Source of the DNA: Rhypophila decipiens
Lineage: Eukaryota; Ascomycota; Sordariomycetes; Sordariales; Naviculisporaceae
NCBI GenBank assembly: GCA_033297075.1
Contig: MU858212.1
Coordinates: 1 to 64,000 of the forward strand
Length of the DNA: 64,000 bases
Direction of reading: 5' to 3'
Shown here piece after piece: positions 36,381 through 46,737 of this stretch. Position 1 is the first letter of the stretch. Every line of letters begins with the position of its first letter. The notes below the pieces were generated by a model that was not told the DNA's origin, searched no databases, and saw nothing but the letters and a program-made list of their open reading frames with translations. The translations under genes and the position numbers were made by a program.

Positions 36381-37225
36381 CTACAGAGCAAGCCAGAACA
36401 CTAGGGACACAGTTGCCAATGTGGATATCATAAACTGAGGAGATGAACGAGTCCGTGCCGCAGCACCTTCCTTGGCAAAAACCCAGCAAGTGCCATGCTG
36501 TTCTTTCTCGTCCGGCTTGGCTTGAAGACTGAAACTCGCAATCTTATACCCCAGGTCCCCGCAGCTGCCCTTGTCCTCGCTCCAGCAACTAAGCCCGTAC
36601 CACGGCAGCAACGACTTGTCGTCGGCGGGGTTTTCCTCAGTACAGTCCGGTCCTCCGTAGAGTGTCACCATCCGGTCTGCGTAGTGGCCTGGCTTATACT
36701 CGTCGCTGGGCGGGTTCGTCACGTGCTGCCGGTACAGAACCCTCGAGTAGTTGGCTTGCGGGTCGAAATCCTGGGCGTTGAAGAGTTGCCAGTGGATGCC
36801 TGGTTCGCCGTGCAGACCGGGGGCGAGGTTCTTGGTCTGGTTTACGAAGCCGTGCGAGGAGTTCCCGCCGAAGAGGGATGAGAAATCGAAACAGTGGTCC
36901 ACGAGGGGTATGCTTTGGGTGGTGAAGGCTAGAGCGTTTTCGGAATCGCTGTATGAGCATGAGTTGTTGTCGTCGTTGCTGCTGCTGTTGTTGTTGTTGT
37001 TGTTGTTTGGAAAAAATCGAAGGGTTATATTTTGGCTGCCCACCCAGACGGGGAGTTTCAATCAATTAGCCCTACATGCTTTCTCTCTTAGCTGTGTTTG
37101 TGAGGGAAATTGAGACTTGTAACCAACTATGTAGGATTTGATTGAGCCTGAATCATCTCTGGCAGGAGCAGCACCAGTAGCACACCTAAAGGCGTTGCTC
37201 GGGTTATACGGTAGAAAAGCTGCAT
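36381..37225 (-). CDS. GPI-type secreted protein with Asn tract
   Basis: Two exons (37225-37128, 37035-36381) give 250 aa. Exon 1 encodes a signal peptide (MQLFYRITRATPLGVLLVLLLPEMIQAQ). Exon 2 continues QNITLRFFP and then an Asn-rich tract made by AAC repeats. Cysteine-containing parts follow (VDHCFDFSS, YGGPDCTEENP, YGLSCWSEDKGSCGDLG, HGTCWVF). The C-terminus (SPQFMISTLATVSLVFWLAL) is hydrophobic with no charged tail, as expected for a GPI-anchor signal. The donor at 37127 (GTTGGT) is weak, so the join is less certain than the ends. It probably sits at the cell surface; function unknown. Confidence 0.7.
36963..37008 (-). repeat. Trinucleotide repeat coding Asn tract
   Basis: A run of AAC/AGC/GAC-type triplets on the minus strand encodes the Asn/Ser tract of the GPI-type protein. 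Such repeats change length easily. Confidence 0.75.
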
Positions 37226-38215
37226 TGCTTGCGATGGGGCAGTGTCGGTGAAGGAACTTGACGTATTTGACAAAAGGGGTGCGAGATGGGTAGAAGAGAT
37301 GGTAGGAAATAATTGCAGGTTGTTTTGGCCAACTCTGACGTCTAGGTGTGCAGGGCGTCTATTTATGTGATGCCGTTAAATATTGAAGGACCAGCTATGG
37401 ACGAGGTGGGAATTGGAGTGGCGCGATCGCCAAGAGCAAGTCAATTGGAGTACTTGTGGATTACGGTCGATCTCGTGTTCTTGTAATGCATTTACAGTTC
37501 CTTGCCTCGGCTAATCGGAAGGAAATATGTTTGGTACTGTTTCAGTAATGAATATTATGCTACAAGGCAATCTCTTTGAATCTTACGGCGCGGTAAAGTG
37601 TATGTCTAGCTACTCCCTCGCATCTTGATCTGGACGTCATAGCGATTATAGCAACGACGTCATTTCACGTATAGAATTGTTCTATACAGGTTACACAGCA
37701 TGGCGTCAGTTATTCGAAGGATTGTGATGCTAGTAGGTGCCGTAACTTTGATGTTTTGGCCCAACCTATCATATGGGAATGCAAGTTCACCTGTTCAGCC
37801 TAAATTAGAAGGCTAGGCACCAACAACAAAAAAGGCCGGCATTCCCCGCAGATCACCACTAAAGTCCGGCCATTTTTTGTTGGTAGTGCCCGAAGGCCTG
37901 GAAGATTGGCGCTGCGCTGTTCCGACTATCCGGATGAGGGACCCAGTTGTCTGCTTTATGAGCCATACTTTTGTGTGCCGCTTAGCCGATCCACGCCTTA
38001 CACAAGGTACGAGTAACGATCACACTCAAGATGCAACGTTTCCACTGTGCATGATTGTGAGGCTGACAAAGGAATATGAGCACGCCGTACGGGTTGACAA
38101 ACTTTAATTCTAACTTGAGACAGACGAAAGTACCGTAGTCTCCTACAAGCTGTTTGACCAACTTGAAACCTCCAAGCTTGCATGCACAGCCGCACTTCCC
38201 AACCAAATCATCATC
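37226..38215. other. Intergenic with a fold-back element
   Basis: About 990 nt upstream of the GPI-type gene. Apart from the hairpin-forming repeat at 37816-37890 I see no gene. Confidence 0.5.
37816..37890. repeat. Fold-back (MITE-like) inverted repeat
   Basis: Two arms of about 25 nt, one beginning GGCACCAACAAC and the other its near complement ending TTGTTGGTAGTGCC, flank a 24-nt loop. Both arms reach a GGCCGG/CCGGCC core. GAAGGC occurs just outside each end and could be a target-site duplication or chance. It may be a tiny non-autonomous element or a strong RNA hairpin. Confidence 0.5.
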
Positions 38216-38565
38216 TTAGTTGCTACCATAACAATTGTACACGACACCTCCAGTCCAAAGCGGCGTTCCCTCGCAATACCCCTTGCAGATCTGCTCGACT
38301 CGATCCCCGCCTTGTTCGATCAGGTAGCAATCCTTTGCACATTCACTCCCTGAACGTCGTGCAAACAGCTGCTGTAAGTCGGAGCCTCCAAGGAAAGAAA
38401 AAAAAACAGGGCCGACAGGTATCACTCACCAGTTTGATATGAGCCCCCGTGGTGTTCCCCTTGATTGCCATCTACGCAATTAGGCACATCGTTCTGTCGC
38501 TTGATCGAAAGCGCAAAGGCGCCGCTGGTAAGAAGGAGACTGAGGAAGCTGATGGAAAACTTCAT
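38216..38565 (-). CDS. Small secreted 6-Cys protein
   Basis: Two exons (38565-38430, 38349-38216) give 89 aa. The signal peptide is MKFSISFLSLLLTSGAFALS, followed by a dibasic KR and a mature part with six cysteines (VPNCVDG, SECAKDCY, QICKGYC, YNCYG). The intron uses a GTGAGT donor. The acceptor TTCAG at 38350 was chosen over an earlier CAG because only it keeps the frame (QTG-SECAKDC). The protein is small, secreted and cysteine-paired, as in fungal effectors or antimicrobial proteins. No known family is recognised. Confidence 0.7.
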
Positions 38566-38795
38566 TTTGGTTTGGTTCGGGCTGACTTGGGTTGACTTGA
38601 GTTCGTTGACTGAGTTGGTTGATTTTTCTGGTTTAGAAAAATGGAATGGAGAGAAATCTGTGATGAATTTTGCTCCTGCTGGGCTGACACGAGTTGATAT
38701 ACCCGTCAAACGGCCATCTCACCCTCTCCCTCTACGTCACTTTTATTTCTCTTTCCTTGGATACCTGAGGTAGCTGTCGGAGTTGGGCGTTCGGG

Positions 38796-39280
38796 GCTGT
38801 TTTTCAGATGCATAAAATCAAACATATGATACAGCCAACGGCCCTCCTACGACGAAAGTTCCCTCGTTGGTTGCCGAATCTCCGTCACTATGACGATATT
38901 TGAATCCTTCAAACCAAACGCTCAGCCTTCCGGCCAAGTTGTGGCATGTCTATGCCTTGGAGCTGTTTGCCCGATGCATGAAAAGTAAACATATGCTACA
39001 GCCGTCCTACGACAAAAGTTCCTCTGTGGTTTGCCGAGCCTCTGTTAACGTCGATCTTTGAATCCTTCTAACCAAACATTCAGCCTTCCCATCAAGTTTG
39101 CGGCGGTGTGTTTTGCCTTTGAGTTGTTAGCTAAATCCATGAAAATTTTACGTATGTGATGGCTCACCTACCATGAAAGTCCTACCTACTCTGCCGAGTT
39201 CCCGTTTCTATAGCGGTACCCGAATCCTTCTTTTGCTGAATCAACACCCAGCTTCCCCATCAAGTTAGGCATAGTAAGCA
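38796..39280. repeat. Diverged tandem repeat, about 165-bp unit, three copies
   Basis: Three copies begin near 38796, 38962 and 39123. Each repeats the same series of blocks: a GCTGTTT-type start, GATGCAT plus an AAACATATG-type block, a CTACGAC..AAAGTTCC block, a TTGCCGAG block and an AATCCTTC..AACCAAACGCTCAGCCTTCC block, then CAAGTT. Copies differ by many substitutions and small indels, so the array is old. No open frame spans it. Confidence 0.7.
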
Positions 39281-39804
39281 TCCGTGAGGCACGGCCTTAC
39301 CAACAGACCTCAGAGACGTCATTTCCAAGATCGTGCCTGGTTGTTGATTCCACAAGACGGGACGAAAAGATCCAACAGTCAGGGGCTAGAACAAAAATGC
39401 GTGTTGATCGGCAAGAGTCAAGGTGCTGGCGGGACAGTATATTCCTTCCATGCATGAAATTGCCTTCTAGGAGGTAGACACTATCCCAACACGCCTCAAA
39501 ACGGGCTCTGATCGATATGTCCTAGAGGAAGATCTTCGACTTCTGTAGCGTGCCGAATTTCCGGTCCCTAGGCAACAGCCTCTTCAAAGACAGTTGGCCT
39601 CTTCTTGCAAGCTTCATGAAGTTTTCGTTCAAATTGCTCGTGTATAAATTACCCATCTGTATCCGTCTTTTACAACCCAACTTCCGTGGCTATTGCATTG
39701 ACCATCAGTCTGTTCCAATCGAGCCTCTCTACATTCTCCAGCTCTGCTTGCTATAATATCTCCAATCTCAGAAGCCTAATACAGACCCTTTTAACCATTC
39801 AATC
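39281..39804. other. Promoter region of next gene
   Basis: About 520 nt between the tandem repeat and the 319-aa gene. No coding sequence recognised. Confidence 0.45.
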
Positions 39805-41008
39805 ATGGCCGCCGTCGTAGATGCAATCGGCCTGTTCAGTGCCGTTCTCACTACCATCTCATTCTTCCAAGCCAACTTCCCGGGTAATGCCCCGGAAGGT
39901 GCAACCGTCCGAATCAAGGGTATGTACATATTGTCCTACAGAAAACTTTATTTCTTTTGCGTTGCTCTTTTTCTTTTCTTTTTTGACTAACACATGATGT
40001 GTTTACTTCCTTAGCCGGATTGGCCCCGCTAGGCCAGGAGGGCGACAGCCTTGTGGGTGTCCATCTACCTTCCCATCACGCTATGCATGAATGCTAACAC
40101 GAGGGGTATGTAGGCTGGCTCGATCAGCCACATATATGCTTTCGATACCCGCAATGGGTACTCGGGTCAAGTCGACGGCTGCCATATTGATTCCGGGGGC
40201 ATCTGTGACAGGACGGTGGACCAGGCGGTCGGTGGGCGACGGGCCGGCTACATCAGCATCTCCAACGAGAACGACGCGACCTGCATCGCCTGGATCTCGG
40301 TGAAACAGTACGACGGCACGACAGGCGGTGCGTGGACCGGCGACATCGGGTACTACTGCGGCCAGGACTGGTACAATAGCCAAGAGCCGGCGGGGCAGTA
40401 TAAGCCCGAGCAGGGGGGCGGCCAGTATATCCCCAAGTGCACTTGGCTCGATGGCGACCACACCAATGACATCCAGAGCGCTGCTCTCAAGTTCAACACG
40501 GCCGCTTACGGCGAGAATGTTCAGGACACTGCAAACAGCAATGCGTGTGCGCCCACCATCTTCGGGCCCGACACTGGTCCAATTGCAGGTACGCATTTCT
40601 TTTGCTTTCTTTTTCACACCTTTTCTTGATATGATAAATGAAAGCATGGAATTGCTGACAGCCAGCTTCGTTGCAGGTCAACCCGGCAAGCGCAAGCGAA
40701 ATGCCCGTAACCGGCCACAGTGGATGACAGAGCAGCTCATCATGTCCAACTATACCAGCCAACCCGCCGAGGAGCTGTGCAGCTCTAGCACATCATGGGG
40801 ACCGGATTTCATCGGGTCTGACGGCAAGTTCTGCGACATGGCCTCCAAGAGTCTCCTGCCACTTTGTTCCGTCGAGGACGTCGACGGGTGTGTGGAGGTG
40901 GACGAGAGCCAGGGCGGGGGCACGTTGACTAGGCGTGTCAACGTTGCCAGGCGAGCGTCGTCCGTTGCCCACAAGACTTACAAGAATATCTCCAAGTGGG
41001 GAGTGTAG
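39805..41008 (+). CDS. Unrecognised, probably secreted Cys-containing protein
   Basis: Four exons (39805-39919, 40015-40052, 40114-40588, 40677-41008) give 319 aa. Exon 2 is only 38 nt. The N-terminus (MAAVVDAIGLFSAVLTTISFFQANFPG) is hydrophobic and could be a signal or signal anchor. The central domain (GCHIDSGGICDR, ENDATCIAWISVKQYDG, GDIGYYCGQDWYNS, PKCTWLDGDH) is Cys- and Trp-rich, like an extracellular beta fold. A basic site (GKRKR) after residue 209 could be a Kex2 cleavage point. The C-terminal part has further cysteines (ELCSS, KFCDM, LCSVEDVDGC). The family is not recognised. Confidence 0.7.
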
Positions 41009-41970
41009 AGAATGGGGTGATTGGTTACAAAACTGTTTTGACGTCTCGTCGCAGGACAACGGCGCTCGCGGGGATTAGAAAGAGTGCCCTGGCGGAAACA
41101 TTTTTAAGAGAGAGAGAGAGACCTCGAAAGTTAAACTTCTGTGCTTTGCTTTGATATGATTTGGTTCGAAGATCTTGGGGATAGAGTGAACGAGACGTAG
41201 TCTGAGCACTGAGACTAGGCGGTATATGAAGGAAAAGAAACCTCATGCTAGACCAGCGATAACGGGCAATAATCGGGTATAAAACGTGATCTAGGAATCA
41301 TTGAATTGCGTTCATCCAATGTGATTATAATGGTCGGCCTTTGGGGGGGAAGAGGTAAGAGGTTTCTGGTCATAAGGGTGAACGCTTTGTGTGAATTAGG
41401 ACCTGGCTGAACGTCGTCAACTACTATCAACAGGTCTATTAACAACCACGGTGGTACCTTACATCACACATCGGATTGACAACCTCCGCACGGAACCTCC
41501 GCATGGCGCAACGAAACAAAATAGCGGATGACGACTTTTGATAGTCTGTATATTGATGCCAAGCAGGGTAAAGCACTTGGTTTAGTCTTGGCGTCGGCAG
41601 CTGTGATAACGGAGAAAATCTCATGCCCGATTAAGCCGCCAAGGCTGGGGATACACATGGCTGTACATTCGCCAAGCCGGGCTGTCAACCGATGGGGACA
41701 TACGACTGGACAGCGTCAACAGGGAGACTTGTTTCTACTGGCTCCGGTGCTCTCAAGTACCTCCCGATGGCTTGATTAGCGTCGCCTTCGATATATATCG
41801 ACTCCTCAAACGCCGGGAATAGCCTGAAATTGTTCCAGACCATACTCTTGTCCGGACGTCGCTTATATACCCACACAATCCCAAGAGTCCCGATACGATG
41901 TGAGGCCCCCATCACTCCATCATCCAAGGAACCACAAGAGACCCGCCAAGGGTACCCAAGAAAACAAAAG
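41009..41970. promoter_or_regulatory. Promoter region of the sugar dehydrogenase gene
   Basis: About 960 nt without a gene. A TTATATAC box at 41863-41870 lies about 100 nt before the start codon, and a palindromic TCGATATATATCGA lies further up near 41788-41801. Confidence 0.5.
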
Positions 41971-43089
41971 ATGCATCTCAGTCTCTCCCTTACCGCCACC
42001 TTGGCGTTCCTAACCAGCGGCGCTCTCGCCACGCCACTCGAAGCCCGCCAACAACCATGGAAGTCCACCGTGATAACCTCCCATGCCGAACCGTGGGCGT
42101 TTGCCTTCCTCCCCGACCAGCGCATTCTCCTAACCGAGCGACGCGGTAACCTCCGTCTCGTCGATCCGACCAAAAAGACAACCGGAACAATCACCGGCGT
42201 GCCCGCCGTAGCCTACGGCGGCCAAGGCGGTCTGCACGACGTGGCCCTCCACCCAGACTACGCAACCAACAGCATAATCTACCTCTCCTACGCAGAATCC
42301 GGCTCGGGCGGTGCAGGCGGTGCCGTCGCCCGCGCCAAGCTCACCCTCAATTCCTCAGGCGGCGGTGCCCTCTCCGAAGTCTCCGTCATCTGGCGACACT
42401 CCCAGCGTGCGTCTGGCGGATTACAATTCGCTCTTCGCCTGAAATTTCACCCTGTCGACGGATCGCTGTGGATTGCCTCGGGCGAGATCAACCAAATGAC
42501 ACCGTCCCAATCCATGACCTCCAACCTAGGCAAGATGATTCGTCTCTACGACAACGGCACCGCCTATGCAAGCAACCCCTTCGCAAGCCAAGGATCAGTT
42601 CAGTCCCAGATTTTCTCCCTCGGCCATCGTAACCCGCTCGGAATAGACTGGGATGCCAAGAACCGCCTGTGGGAAGTCGAGATGGGTCCCATGGGAGGCG
42701 ACGAGCTGAACCTCATCCAAGAAGGCGCCAATTACGGATGGCCGCTTGTTTCGATGGGTCGTCACTACGACGGACGCACCATCCCGACGCATTCAACCCG
42801 TCCAGACTTTGTCCCGCCCAAGGCGTACTGGGTCCCCGTCATTTCTCCCGGTGGATTGATCATCTACAAGGGAGATTTGTTCTCTGCTTGGAAGGGAAAT
42901 GCTATTATTGCTGGCTTGAGCTCCCAGAGTATTGTCCGCGTGACTATTAACGCCGATGACTCGGCCAAGGAGGCCCAGCGCGTGTCGATGGGCAAGCGCA
43001 TGCGGGGTATTCGCGAGGACAAGGACGGTGCGATTTGGGTCATTGAGGATGGTCAGAATGGAAGGCTGATGAAGCTTACACCTAATTAG
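41971..43089 (+). CDS. Secreted PQQ-type glucose/sorbosone dehydrogenase-like protein
   Basis: This is a single exon of 372 aa. The signal peptide MHLSLSLTATLAFLTSGALA is followed by EARQQ. The body has the repeated beta-propeller motifs of the GSDH family (soluble aldose sugar dehydrogenase): GGQGGLHDVALHPDY with the presumed catalytic His89, LKFHPVDGSLWIASGE, FSLGHRNPLGIDWD, EMGPMGGDELNLIQEGANYGWP, YWVPVISPGGLIIYKG and GIREDKDGAIWVIED. Family members oxidise sugars using PQQ. Whether this fungus has PQQ, or the protein uses another cofactor, cannot be told. The lack of introns, against neighbours with several, may reflect old transfer from bacteria or retroposition. Confidence 0.85.
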   Translation: MHLSLSLTATLAFLTSGALATPLEARQQPWKSTVITSHAEPWAFAFLPDQRILLTERRGNLRLVDPTKKTTGTITGVPAVAYGGQGGLHDVALHPDYATNSIIYLSYAESGSGGAGGAVARAKLTLNSSGGGALSEVSVIWRHSQRASGGLQFALRLKFHPVDGSLWIASGEINQMTPSQSMTSNLGKMIRLYDNGTAYASNPFASQGSVQSQIFSLGHRNPLGIDWDAKNRLWEVEMGPMGGDELNLIQEGANYGWPLVSMGRHYDGRTIPTHSTRPDFVPPKAYWVPVISPGGLIIYKGDLFSAWKGNAIIAGLSSQSIVRVTINADDSAKEAQRVSMGKRMRGIREDKDGAIWVIEDGQNGRLMKLTPN

Positions 43090-44315
43090 GGTGAATATTC
43101 AGTTGTTGGGGTCAGGGAGTGTCGCAGTCACTGTACTGGTGTAAATAAGGGAGCTGTTTGCTCTGCTATCCTAAGCATATTGTCCAAGTTTGGTTCGTTA
43201 CTGAGCTTCTTGACCTGCCATTCTTCAAGGTGTACGCTCCCGGCCTCGACTGCGCTAAGGGCGAGATGTGTTACCCTACACCTAAGGGTCTCGGGTCTCG
43301 GGTCTCGGCTGTACAGGCATCTGTGTCCCTGAGTAAACCATGCAAACTCGAAAAGAAGAACGGGTCTACCTCTTACATACTCGAGCAAAACCGATATCAT
43401 GGCCAAAAGGGACAAAGTATATGTAAAGAAAACTTGGATTTGCTTAAGAGTTGAGAACCTTCCTGCTGCAGTTCTTATTCAACTTATTACAGCCCTCTAA
43501 TTGCTGTTTCCGACTTCTTGATTGACTGTAATAAAGTAAGTACTTCGTGGCCAAAAGAAGCAAAAACTCGAGGCCCCCGAAGGGACCCGAGAAAAGCCTC
43601 TTTCGGCTTTTTTTTTTTCGTTGTTTTTATTGATCGTGCCCGGAATCGAACCGACACCCTCCCGCCCATCATGGGCGGAAGGATGCTGCAGGCCGGAGGG
43701 GTACAGAGGAATTACTTGAGTCGCCGTAGCTGACCGTTGAGCTAACTGGAAGCTCAACTCATCTCTGCTGTCGCCATCCCCTCTCGGTTGGAAGACCTGT
43801 CCGTAAGGAGGGGTTATATAGCTTGGAGCTTGGAGCCTGAAGCTCAAATCTTTGACCGTAGTGGCTGCCGGCCGATGCGTTGACGGCCCCGCCATGTTTC
43901 CCGCTGCCAAGGCCGGCCCCACATCGGTCCTCACCGCCGATTTTGAGATGGATCAGCTCTCGTGTTATGCCCAGGTTCAATGGACTCGCTGAGTTCGGTT
44001 TCTCGGACTTTCAAGTCCTTGATAGCTGAATATCTGTTGATTTGTTAGTCGTCGACATTGTTCATGAGGGGGAAGCCACTAACATGACATGGGCAAAACC
44101 ATGGTTCACTCTGTTAAAGCCACGGGAGTCGGGACCTTGCCGAGCGATAAGATAAGGAATCCTTGGCAAGGATATTTCGACATGGAGCATTCGATCACGT
44201 AGCAGTCAACACTGGAACAAGCCGAAACGAAAAGGACGACAGCGTGATATTCGACAAACCGGACCTAACTGCCCGATTCCCAATGAAGTTATAATCGCGA
44301 CAAGCGAACAATTGC
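43090..44315. other. Intergenic with SINE-like relic and hairpins
   Basis: About 1.2 kb. It contains the tRNA-related element described separately and two GC-rich hairpins at about 43568-43612 (CGAGGCCCC..CGAG and AAAGCC..GGCTTT followed by a T run). No gene is seen. Confidence 0.5.
43604..43746 (-). repeat. tRNA-related SINE-like relic
   Basis: On the minus strand a Pol III A box (TAGCTCAACGG at 43744-43734) and B box (GGTTCGATTCC at 43652-43642) are present. Between them lies a long variable-arm-like hairpin (43662-43678, CCGCCCA/TGGGCGG). Downstream is an A-rich tail (43632-43607). The acceptor and D stems do not pair, so it is not a working tRNA gene. The box pair plus A-tail fits a tRNA-derived short interspersed element or a decayed intron-bearing Leu/Ser tRNA. 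Confidence 0.45.
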
Positions 44316-46466
44316 ATGCGCGGCGCCCCTTGTCCGAACATTCTCCTGATGCGACCATGTCTTTTGCGACCGGGTCTGCACCTGCCTCGATGCCGGCTTG
44401 GGCAAGCTGCGAGAGGTAGCACCATTCCTGCGATCCTCCCTCGAGCGCAGAAACGAACGAATGTTTCGTTATCAGACAGCAAGAGAAGGATATCGGTTTA
44501 CAATGGCAATGCGGCGGTTTCACGACCGGTCTCGGCAGAACCTCTCCGAACCTTCAGCAGCACATGCGCCAACAGCAGCAATGCGAAAGCCAATGCCCCA
44601 GCGAGCGGGGGACACAAACCCATGACCGAGCTCGAGAAACGGATATCAGCCATTCCAATCGAGCGATACCGCAATTTTTGCATCGTCGCCCACATCGACC
44701 ACGGCAAGAGCACATTGAGCGATCGGCTCCTCGAACACACAGGCACTATTTCGGCGGGCGATGCGAACAAGCAGGTTCTGGATAAGCTCGACGTGGAGCG
44801 AGAGCGCGGCATTACCGTCAAGGCCCAGACCTGCACCATGATCTACAAGAACCCGAAAGACGGTCTCGACTACCTCCTTCACCTGGTCGACACACCCGGC
44901 CACGTCGATTTCCGCGCCGAAGTGACGCGCTCCTACGCATCCTGCGGCGGGGCTCTCCTCCTCGTCGATGCCTCACAGGGCGTGCAGGCGCAGACTGTGG
45001 CCAACTTCCACCTTGCCTTTGCCGAGGGGCTGACACTTATTCCGGTCGTCAACAAGATCGACATGGCGTCAGCAGATGTCGAGCGCGCATTGGATCAGAT
45101 AGAGAGAGCCTTCGAGCTGGAACCGTCCAAAGCCCTCAGGGTCAGCGCCAAAACTGGCCTCGGCATCGAGAAGATCCTGCCGGCCGTCATTGAAGAAATC
45201 CCGCATCCCGTGGGGGATGCCTCCAAACCGCTGCGCATGCTGCTTGTGGACTCATGGTATGACACTTTCCGCGGCGTTATCTGTCTAGTCCGGGTATTCG
45301 ACGGACAACTCAAAGCCGGCGACAAGATCGTCAGTTTCGCAACAGGGAACCAATACACCGTCGGCGAAGTCGGCATCCAGTATCCGAACCAAGTCCCCCA
45401 GACCTTGATCCGCGCCGGCCAGGTCGGCTATGTCTTCTTCAACCCGGGCATGAAGAAGATCCAAGATGCCAAGATCGGCGATACTTTCACCAATCTGGGC
45501 TGTGAAAACGTGGTAGAACCCTACCCCGGGTTCGAGGAGCCCAAGCCCATGGTTTTCGTGGCTGCCTTTCCGACCGACCAGAGCAATTACACGAAGCTGT
45601 CCGACAGTATCGGCCAATTGGTACTCAATGACCGCAGCGTGACGCTACAAAAGGACTCATCCGACGCACTTGGCGCAGGCTGGCGTCTCGGCTTCCTAGG
45701 GAGTTTGCACTGTTCAGTCTTTCAGGACCGTCTGCGGCAAGAACACGGCGCCGATGTCATCATCACGGAACCATCCGTGCCTACCAAAATCGTCTACTCT
45801 GACGGCGAGGAAGATATCATCACCAACCCAGCTCAGTTTCCCGAATATGACCACCACCGTCTCCGCTCGGCAACCTTGTACGAGCCCGTCGTCAAGGCTA
45901 CCATCGCCCTGCCAGAGGATTACTACGGCCGTGTAATCGAGATTCTGGAAGCAACACGAGGCACAAACGAAGGCGTCGAATTCTTTGGAAACCAAGTCAT
46001 TATGAAATACGAAATCCCAGCCGCAAGTCTAGTCGATGATTTGTTTGGCAAGTTGAAAGGAGCAACCAAGGGCTACGCGACGCTAGACTACGAAGATGCA
46101 GGCTGGCGAGAATCTGACTTGGTCAAAATGAATCTGCTGGTGAACAAAGAGCCTGTGGACGCCATTGCCAGGATTGTGCATAGGAGTCAGGCCGTTAGGT
46201 TGGGACGGGCGTGGGTGGTCAAGTTCAAAGAGCACGTTAGTCGACAGATGTTTGAGGTTGTTATTCAGGCGCAAGCGGGGAGACAGATTGTGGCCAGGGA
46301 AACGCTCAAGCCGTTCAGGAAGGATGTGCTCGCCAAGTTGCATGCTAGTGATATCAGTCGGCGGAGGAAGTTGCTGGAGAAGCAAAAGGAGGGAAGAAAG
46401 AGGTTGAGGGCTGTGGGGAATGTGGTTATTGAGCAGGAGAGCTTTCAGAAGTTTTTATCCAAGTAG
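44316..46466 (+). CDS. GUF1: Mitochondrial translation factor GUF1 (LepA/EF4)
   Basis: This intronless gene encodes 716 aa. GUF1 is the mitochondrial version of bacterial LepA/EF4, a ribosome-dependent GTPase that promotes accurate protein synthesis under stress. The first 100 residues are basic and rich in Ser and Ala, as in a mitochondrial presequence. The GTPase domain has P-loop AHIDHGKS (125-132), [10 protein letters not shown] (switch 1), DTPGHVDF (switch 2) and NKID. Later come the EF4-specific parts: [34 protein letters not shown] and the C-terminal domain ending [20 protein letters not shown]. The stop is 271 nt before the HET gene on the same strand. Confidence 0.97.
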   Translation: MRGAPCPNILLMRPCLLRPGLHLPRCRLGQAARGSTIPAILPRAQKRTNVSLSDSKRRISVYNGNAAVSRPVSAEPLRTFSSTCANSSNAKANAPASGGHKPMTELEKRISAIPIERYRNFCIVAHIDHGKSTLSDRLLEHTGTISAGDANKQVLDKLDVERERGITVKAQTCTMIYKNPKDGLDYLLHLVDTPGHVDFRAEVTRSYASCGGALLLVDASQGVQAQTVANFHLAFAEGLTLIPVVNKIDMASADVERALDQIERAFELEPSKALRVSAKTGLGIEKILPAVIEEIPHPVGDASKPLRMLLVDSWYDTFRGVICLVRVFDGQLKAGDKIVSFATGNQYTVGEVGIQYPNQVPQTLIRAGQVGYVFFNPGMKKIQDAKIGDTFTNLGCENVVEPYPGFEEPKPMVFVAAFPTDQSNYTKLSDSIGQLVLNDRSVTLQKDSSDALGAGWRLGFLGSLHCSVFQDRLRQEHGADVIITEPSVPTKIVYSDGEEDIITNPAQFPEYDHHRLRSATLYEPVVKATIALPEDYYGRVIEILEATRGTNEGVEFFGNQVIMKYEIPAASLVDDLFGKLKGATKGYATLDYEDAGWRESDLVKMNLLVNKEPVDAIARIVHRSQAVRLGRAWVVKFKEHVSRQMFEVVIQAQAGRQIVARETLKPFRKDVLAKLHASDISRRRKLLEKQKEGRKRLRAVGNVVIEQESFQKFLSK

Positions 46467-46737
46467 AGACCGAGACTCGCTTGTGATGGGGTATGGGGTA
46501 TGGGAGCTGAGTGTCGGGCCATGGCTGGCCATGTAAATACTGTACTATATTTGTCTGGAGATATGGTATAGATGTAATGTATCATGTACTCTCAGCTCTC
46601 AACGTCACTCATCATTGGCTGTTGTACATGGCCACCGGTGAAGCGACCACTTTACCCCGCCGAGACCCAACCTGGTTGCCTCCTGCCCAAGTGTTTCCTT
46701 CACCTTTTGACGCCATTGACCCGCGATCGACTCGGGA

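Noticed and set aside
43604..43746. A functional intron-bearing tRNA-Leu(CAA) gene
   Set aside because: The A and B boxes fit and a CAA triplet lies in the right area, but the acceptor, D and anticodon stems cannot be paired around it.
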